Assembly: GCA_937897625.1 (NCBI GenBank) | Contig: CALCNZ010000075.1 | Coordinates: forward strand, 1 to 11,279 | DNA: 11,279 nt | Source: an uncultured Flavobacteriales bacterium | GTDB taxonomy: Bacteria > Bacteroidota > Bacteroidia > Flavobacteriales_D > Sanyastnellaceae | Direction: 5' to 3' | Shown here: in pieces, positions 7,552-11,279 of the stretch | Layout: each line of letters opens with the position of its first letter | Numbering within the stretch: position 1 is the stretch's first letter | Made by a program: the position numbers and the translations under genes | Notes under the pieces: generated by a model | Databases searched by the model: none | What the model was told of the DNA's origin: nothing | Seen by the model: only the letters and a program-made list of their open reading frames with translations

Positions 7552-8040
7552 TCACGATCTCAATTTGGCTTGAAGCGCCAACATTTCAACTAGAGCTTGA
7601 GCGCAATCGACGCCCTTATTTCCTAAGACTCCACCGCTTCTTGCGCGGCTTTGCTCAATGTGATCATCGGTAAGAACTCCAAACACCACGGGCTTCCCGG
7701 AATGCAATCCAATGTCTTGAATGCCTTGCGCCGTAGCCATAGAAACATATTCAAAATGTGGGGTTTCACCACGGATAATGCAGCCTAAAGCTATCACCCC
7801 AGTAACACCGGGCTTCTCCGTTGCCCATTTTGCTCCAAGCGGAAGTTCGAAACTTCCGGGGACATATTCTTTTTCAATCTGAGACGATTGAAAACCAAGA
7901 CGGAGCAATGTTTCCAATGCTCCGTTGTATAAATTCTCTGTTATTTCATCGTTCCATCTCGACACTAAAATCACTACGCGGTGATTTTGAATTTCAGGAA
8001 GAACAATTGCTCTTTCTTCAGAAAGATTAACTGTAGCCAT
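7552..8040 (-). CDS. ribH: 6,7-dimethyl-8-ribityllumazine synthase
   Basis: A 162-residue lumazine synthase, the penultimate enzyme of riboflavin synthesis. It condenses 5-amino-6-(D-ribitylamino)uracil with 3,4-dihydroxy-2-butanone 4-phosphate in the cytoplasm, usually as an icosahedral or pentameric assembly. Conserved features are SRWN (27-30; the W occupies the aromatic stacking position), PGSFELP (61-67), ALGCIIRGETPHFEYV (84-99) with the phosphate-binding G-E-T and catalytic H95, FGVLTDDHIEQ (120-130), SRARSGG and NKGVDCA (141-147). Length is normal for the family. Its ATG shares one base with the stop codon of the preceding TPR gene (TAATG), indicating translational coupling. No FMN riboswitch precedes the pair, and other riboflavin genes are absent from the window. 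Confidence 0.97.
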   Translation of the reverse strand: MATVNLSEERAIVLPEIQNHRVVILVSRWNDEITENLYNGALETLLRLGFQSSQIEKEYVPGSFELPLGAKWATEKPGVTGVIALGCIIRGETPHFEYVSMATAQGIQDIGLHSGKPVVFGVLTDDHIEQSRARSGGVLGNKGVDCAQALVEMLALQAKLRS

Positions 8041-8738
8041 TATCCTTGTGCTTTCAAGAAGTTCAACATTTTGTCTGCCTCTATGTAGGTTGCAGAACGA
8101 TTGTCGATACCTTCCATCGCCTTCTCTAATGTCTCTTTCGCTTTGTCTTTGTTACCTTGCTCAATGTATACACGAGCTGCCTTCATTAAATATTCTCCAG
8201 CCAATGCATCGCGTGTTCCGTTCGATTTAGATTGAGCAGCAGCCTTTTCGAAATACTTAACAGCCTCATCCAATTGACCCAATTCAACGTTCATGTCTCC
8301 GATGTTACCCAAAACATAAACAGAAACCGCTTGATCGTCAACGTTAACTTCTTTGAAGTGTGCCAAAGCATTTCCGAAATCGCCCTTAGTTCTGTAGCAA
8401 ATAGCTGCACCGTAGTGAGCCAACTCAGCAGCATCTGTTCCTTCGTAATTATCAATTACACTTTGGAAACCTGGAGCATCTTCGTGACCATTCAACGCCC
8501 AATCAACACTGTCTATTGACAAGTAATATTGCGCTTTCCACAAAGCATTTGCCGCTTCGCGTTCGCGAGGTTGTGCAATAGTTGCATCGTAAGCGAAGTA
8601 TCCGCCTACTCCAACAACCAACGCAATACCCACTGCCATCAATGGCTTTCTGTATTTTTCGAAAAAGTTTGAAGTTACATTTGAAGCATGCGCTTCGTTC
8701 TTAGTTACTTCTTGGTCTGCGATATTTTTCTTTGACAT
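8040..8738 (-). CDS. Membrane-anchored tetratricopeptide repeat protein
   Basis: A 232-residue protein with a short polar cytoplasmic N-terminus, one transmembrane helix (about 33-50, LMAVGIALVVGVGGYFAY) and an extracytoplasmic domain of about three TPR units. Recognisable repeats are AAELAHYGAAICYRTKGDFG (103-122), VYVLGNIGDMNVELGQLDEA (140-159) and AGEYLMKAARVYIEQGNKDK (180-199). The architecture resembles YfgM of Proteobacteria (a single anchor plus TPRs, linked to the Sec translocon and chaperones), but equivalence is not shown. The gene lies immediately before ribH and divergent from recF, an arrangement I recall from many Bacteroidota. A role in envelope protein handling is possible; the specific partner cannot be read from the sequence. 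Confidence 0.85.
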   Translation of the reverse strand: MSKKNIADQEVTKNEAHASNVTSNFFEKYRKPLMAVGIALVVGVGGYFAYDATIAQPREREAANALWKAQYYLSIDSVDWALNGHEDAPGFQSVIDNYEGTDAAELAHYGAAICYRTKGDFGNALAHFKEVNVDDQAVSVYVLGNIGDMNVELGQLDEAVKYFEKAAAQSKSNGTRDALAGEYLMKAARVYIEQGNKDKAKETLEKAMEGIDNRSATYIEADKMLNFLKAQG

Positions 8739-8755
8739 GTGCGTAAATTGAGGTG

Positions 8756-8763
8756 CGAATATA
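8756..8763 (-). promoter_or_regulatory. Candidate -7 element for the TPR-ribH transcript
   Basis: TATATTCG on the minus strand (8763 to 8756) differs from TAnnTTTG at one base and lies 17 bp before the TPR ATG at 8738, a sensible distance for a short leader. A clear -33 TTTG is not seen. The element sits in the 59-bp divergent gap shared with recF. Confidence 0.35.
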
Positions 8764-8775
8764 CTAAATTCCGAA

Positions 8776-8783
8776 TAATTTTG
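8776..8783 (+). promoter_or_regulatory. Candidate -7 element for recF-dciA
   Basis: TAATTTTG fits the Bacteroidota -7 consensus TAnnTTTG exactly and ends 14 bp before the recF ATG, so the leader would be only several bases. The nearest TTG-type -33 candidate (ATTG, 8747-8750) is about 25 bp away, wider than usual. The element overlaps an inverted repeat, TTGACA-N12-TGTCAA, at 8781-8804. Confidence 0.4.
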
Positions 8784-8797
8784 ACACTTCTAATTGT

Positions 8798-9925
8798 ATG
8801 TCAAGAATTACCCTCCATAAACTCCAGCTGTTTCAGTTTAAGAACTACGACGCATTTGAAGCCCAATTCGGGCCGAGAGTAAATTGTTTATTGGGAAAAA
8901 ATGGAATTGGTAAGACGAATATTCTCGATGCCATCTACAGTCTGAGCTTTTGCAAAAGCTATTTTTCCCATACCGATAGCTTTTCCATTCAAGATGGAAA
9001 AGATCAAGGGGCTGCCAATGGGGAATACGAAATTTTAGACGAACCCTTCAAAATTTCCTACGCCCTCTTTCGAGATAAAAAGAAACAGGTAAGTAAAAAC
9101 GGAAAGGCCTATGACCGTCTATCGGAGCACATTGGCGTGCTTCCTCTGGTTATGGTAACTCCGAACGATATCGATTTAATTCGAGAAGCCAGCGATGTTC
9201 GACGCAGATGGCTCGATCAGACGTTGTCGCAAACTTCGCCGGAATATTTGCGCTTGCTTATTCAGTACAATCACATTTTAGATCAGCGTAACGCTGTTCT
9301 GAAAAACAACCGCTATGGGAAGTCGGAACTGGCTGAAATTATTTCAATATACAACGAGCAACTCAACTACAGCGGAACCCAGATATTTCTTGCTCGAAAA
9401 AGTTTCTTCGAAAGTTTCGCGCCTGTTTTTGAATCCATATACAATGAAATTGCTCAAGCGGAAGAACATCCTGTTTTACGTTACGAGTCGGAAGTGACCG
9501 GGGAAAATTATTTATCTCTGTTGGAAGGTAGTCTGGAGCGTGACATTCACGCGGAGCGCACCACGAAAGGAATTCACAAAGACGATATATCCTTTGAGTT
9601 GCAAGGAAAAATGCTGAAGAAATTCGCCTCGCAGGGACAACAAAAAACATTTTTGCTTGCGCTTAAACTTGCGCAATTGGAATACACCAAAGGTCTTCTT
9701 AATAAATCGCCTTTGCTTATTCTCGATGATATTTCAGAGAAGCTCGACGACAATCGCCTGCGCTCGTTGTTGCGTTGGTTGAATGACAATACCCAATCGC
9801 AAATTTTTCTTTCGGATACCGACTTGGAAAAGACTCCTCGATTGCTTTCGGAAGTAGGAATGGCGCACGAAACCATTTCCCTTCAAAACAATATTATTCT
9901 TCCTGAAGAAACCCAACAGCCATGA
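8798..9925 (+). CDS. recF: DNA replication and repair protein RecF
   Basis: A 375-residue SMC-like ATPase. RecF works in the cytoplasm with RecO and RecR to load RecA at single-strand gaps and stalled forks. Visible motifs are Walker A GKNGIGKT (33-40) preceded by the typical LQLFQFKNY start, the ABC signature region FASQGQQKTFLLALKLAQ (276-293; the SQGQQ core is characteristic of RecF), Walker B LLILDDIS (306-313), and a D-loop-like EKLDDNR (314-320). Length is normal for the family. The ATG at 8798 fits the family N-terminus. The stop codon overlaps the next gene's start (ATGA), implying co-translation with dciA. It is transcribed divergently from the TPR-ribH pair. Confidence 0.97.
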   Translation: MSRITLHKLQLFQFKNYDAFEAQFGPRVNCLLGKNGIGKTNILDAIYSLSFCKSYFSHTDSFSIQDGKDQGAANGEYEILDEPFKISYALFRDKKKQVSKNGKAYDRLSEHIGVLPLVMVTPNDIDLIREASDVRRRWLDQTLSQTSPEYLRLLIQYNHILDQRNAVLKNNRYGKSELAEIISIYNEQLNYSGTQIFLARKSFFESFAPVFESIYNEIAQAEEHPVLRYESEVTGENYLSLLEGSLERDIHAERTTKGIHKDDISFELQGKMLKKFASQGQQKTFLLALKLAQLEYTKGLLNKSPLLILDDISEKLDDNRLRSLLRWLNDNTQSQIFLSDTDLEKTPRLLSEVGMAHETISLQNNIILPEETQQP

Positions 9926-10212
9926 GTGCAAGAAATGAATTTTCGTTGAAAGACGCCATTGGCGAGTGGATTAGACGCTCGCCCCTTCAACGTAAATTAA
10001 ACGAGCTTCAAATTATTGAAGCTTATGAAAAAGCTGTCGGGCCTATCCTCTACAAAAAGACCAAACAGATTACCATAAAAGGAAATCAGTTGCATTTGCA
10101 TTTTGAATCAGCTCCTTTGCGTGCTGAACTTTTTCAATCCAGGTCAGATTTATTGAAGGCCATTAACGACCAATTCACCGAGCCTCCTATCTTCGAGATT
10201 GTATTTTCTTGA
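9922..10212 (+). CDS. DciA-like (DUF721) replicative helicase loader-type protein
   Basis: A 96-residue protein of the DUF721/DciA family. The conserved pattern is an N-terminal helix followed by the motif QIIEAYEKAVGPILYKKTKQITIKG (roughly residues 29-53), in which W/YxxxVGxxxxxxT residues mark the family, and then the LHLHFESAPLRAELFQSR strand-helix element (57-74). DciA proteins take part in loading the replicative helicase DnaB in bacteria without DnaC or DnaI; this role is family knowledge, not shown here. The ATG overlaps the recF stop codon by four bases, and recF-DUF721 adjacency is a common arrangement that supports the call. The protein is short, containing essentially only the DUF721 domain. 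Confidence 0.85.
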   Translation: MSARNEFSLKDAIGEWIRRSPLQRKLNELQIIEAYEKAVGPILYKKTKQITIKGNQLHLHFESAPLRAELFQSRSDLLKAINDQFTEPPIFEIVFS

Positions 10213-10251
10213 AAGATCGAAGATTATCCAATTTTCTTTAAATATTTTTTT

Positions 10252-10282
10252 TTTGCTTAAGCCGATTGAAATGTATCTTTCG
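10252..10282 (+). promoter_or_regulatory. Bacteroidota-type promoter for the multiheme cytochrome gene
   Basis: A TTTG (10252-10255) at the end of a ten-T run is followed after 18 bp by TATCTTTC(G) (10274-10282), close to TAnnTTTG. The spacing is within the range reported for Bacteroidota -33/-7 promoters. Transcription would start near 10289, about a dozen bases before the ATG at 10302. The 89-bp gap holds no other gene, and the T-run may also help end the recF-dciA transcript, though I see no strong hairpin before it. Confidence 0.5.
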
Positions 10283-10301
10283 CCTACTGAAAAATTAAAG
10301 T

Positions 10302-11247
10302 ATGTCGAGAATCCCAACACTCTGCGCAAAAAATAAATCAATTACAGCGCTGCTAGCCTTGCTAACCGTTGTTTCGTTGTTCAATATTTCGTGGTCCGAT
10401 GAACAGCCTAAAAAAGGACATCACGGCAGCATGGAAATGGTTAAACTTTTAACGCAAGCTAACCTGCCCGTTGGCGACAATGGATTCTTCACGGGATCTG
10501 GACGTTGCGGCGGTTGCCATGGCGATGACCCTGTTGATTTCGCAAGTGTAAATTCAGAAGGTGTAGACGTGAGCCCTGCGTCCAATTGGCGCGGAACCAT
10601 GATGGCCAATTCAGCCAAAGATCCTTTTTGGAAAGCGAAAGTGAATCACGAAATTTTAGTTAATCCAGCCCATGCGCAAGAGCTCGTAAATAAATGTACC
10701 TCGTGCCACGCTCCTGTTGGACGCTATACAAACCTGCTTCAAAACAACAATCCAAATTTTACACTAGAAGAATTAGCATTAGACTCGCTCGCTCGTGACG
10801 GCGTGAACTGCGGGGCTTGTCACCAACAAAAAATGGATGGTCCTCTTGGTGTTGGAAAACACTTCAGCGGGGAATTGTATTATCACAAAGACACCATTTA
10901 CGGTCCATACATTTCAGAACAGCAAACAACCCCAATCCTTGAAGCGATTATGCAAAGCTTTGTGGGCTATCGTCCGCTTGGACATGCAAAGGTTCGTCAA
11001 TCAGAAATGTGTGCAGGCTGCCACTCTCTCTCTACGCATACTGCAGATCTTCAAGGAAATTCAACAGGCAATGATTTTATTGAACAAGCCACTTATCACG
11101 AATGGTTGAACTCTTCATACAACGACACCCCAGGCATTCAAAAAGAATGTCAAGATTGTCACATGCCAGATACTGGTGAAGGAATTGTTATCGCTTCGGG
11201 TTACCTCTTCCTTCCGCAGAGACAACCGTACGGACAACATTGGTTTG
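10302..11247 (+). CDS. Multiheme c-type cytochrome, 3' end cut by contig end
   Basis: About 315 genuine residues are present. A signal peptide or anchor (hydrophobic about 14-30) precedes a His-rich stretch (KKGHHG). Five c-type heme motifs follow: CGGCH (69-73), CTSCH (132-136), CGACH (170-174), CAGCH (237-241) and CQDCH (283-287). Conserved-looking blocks such as NWRGTMMANSAKDPFW (95-110) and FIEQATYHEWLNSSYND (259-275) resemble multiheme proteins I recall from Flavobacteriales, some of which carry a T9SS tail; that tail would lie beyond this contig. The protein should act in the periplasm or at the cell surface in electron transfer; substrate and partners are unknown. The apparent stop at 11268-11270 is not real: everything from 11248 is sequencing adapter, so the last seven codons (EIGRAHV) are artefact and the true C-terminus is missing. 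Confidence 0.88.
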
Positions 11248-11279
11248 AGATCGGAAGAGCACACGTCTAACTCCAGTCA
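11248..11279. other. Illumina TruSeq adapter remnant (sequencing artefact)
   Basis: The final 32 bases begin AGATCGGAAGAGC and continue ACACGTCT-AACTCCAGTCA. This is the TruSeq read-1 adapter sequence with one G missing after CGTCT. It is not genomic DNA. It marks the true end of assembled sequence at about 11247 and supplies a false in-frame stop for the cytochrome gene. Confidence 0.97.

Noticed and set aside
8739..8797. FMN riboswitch before the ribH transcript
   Set aside because: The 59-bp gap is too short for an FMN riboswitch and has none of its conserved stem sequences.
9363..9931. Minus-strand open frames within recF
   Set aside because: RecF is intact with Walker A, signature and Walker B motifs. 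The antisense frames look random.

Overview
The window looks like a Bacteroidota contig, most probably from a marine-type Flavobacteriales relative. The evidence is type IX secretion system (T9SS) cargo with both type A and type B C-terminal sorting domains, a PorP/SprF-family protein beside a type B cargo gene, TAnnTTTG-like promoter elements with no clear Shine-Dalgarno sequences, and the TPR gene-ribH // recF-dciA arrangement, which I recall as common in this phylum. The last 32 bases are Illumina adapter, so this is the raw end of an assembled contig and the last gene is cut there.

Layout. Positions 1-342 (minus) hold the N-terminal part of a LysR/OxyR-like regulator that runs off the left edge. 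Positions 378-1397 and 1405-5157 (minus) form a cargo/PorP pair: a 1250-residue secreted protein (DUF7948-like N-terminus, SBBP-type beta-propeller, PKD/Ig-like modules, type B sorting domain) followed 7 bp later by a PorP/SprF outer-membrane protein. Positions 5193-5792 and 5803-7491 (minus) hold a Sec-exported thioredoxin-like protein just downstream of a multicopper oxidase with a type A T9SS tail. A 25-bp imperfect inverted repeat separates these from ribH. Positions 7552-8738 (minus) carry a membrane-anchored TPR protein and lumazine synthase, coupled through a TAATG junction. Divergently, 8798-10212 (plus) encode RecF and a DciA/DUF721 protein, overlapping by ATGA. From 10302 (plus), behind a good Bacteroidota-type promoter, a multiheme c-type cytochrome with five CxxCH motifs runs into the contig end.

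How the genes fit together. The right-centre part is housekeeping: flavin synthesis, recombinational repair and replicative helicase loading. The flanks are envelope functions: T9SS cargo, a cargo-associated outer-membrane protein, exported redox enzymes and a multiheme cytochrome. No mobile element, CRISPR array, tRNA or rRNA was seen, and no intergenic gap exceeds about 90 bp. I see no clear new biological system. The observations most worth checking are the adapter-derived false stop, the 12-bp ladder of start codons at the PorP gene, the inverted repeat before the oxidase gene, and the export route of the oxidase.
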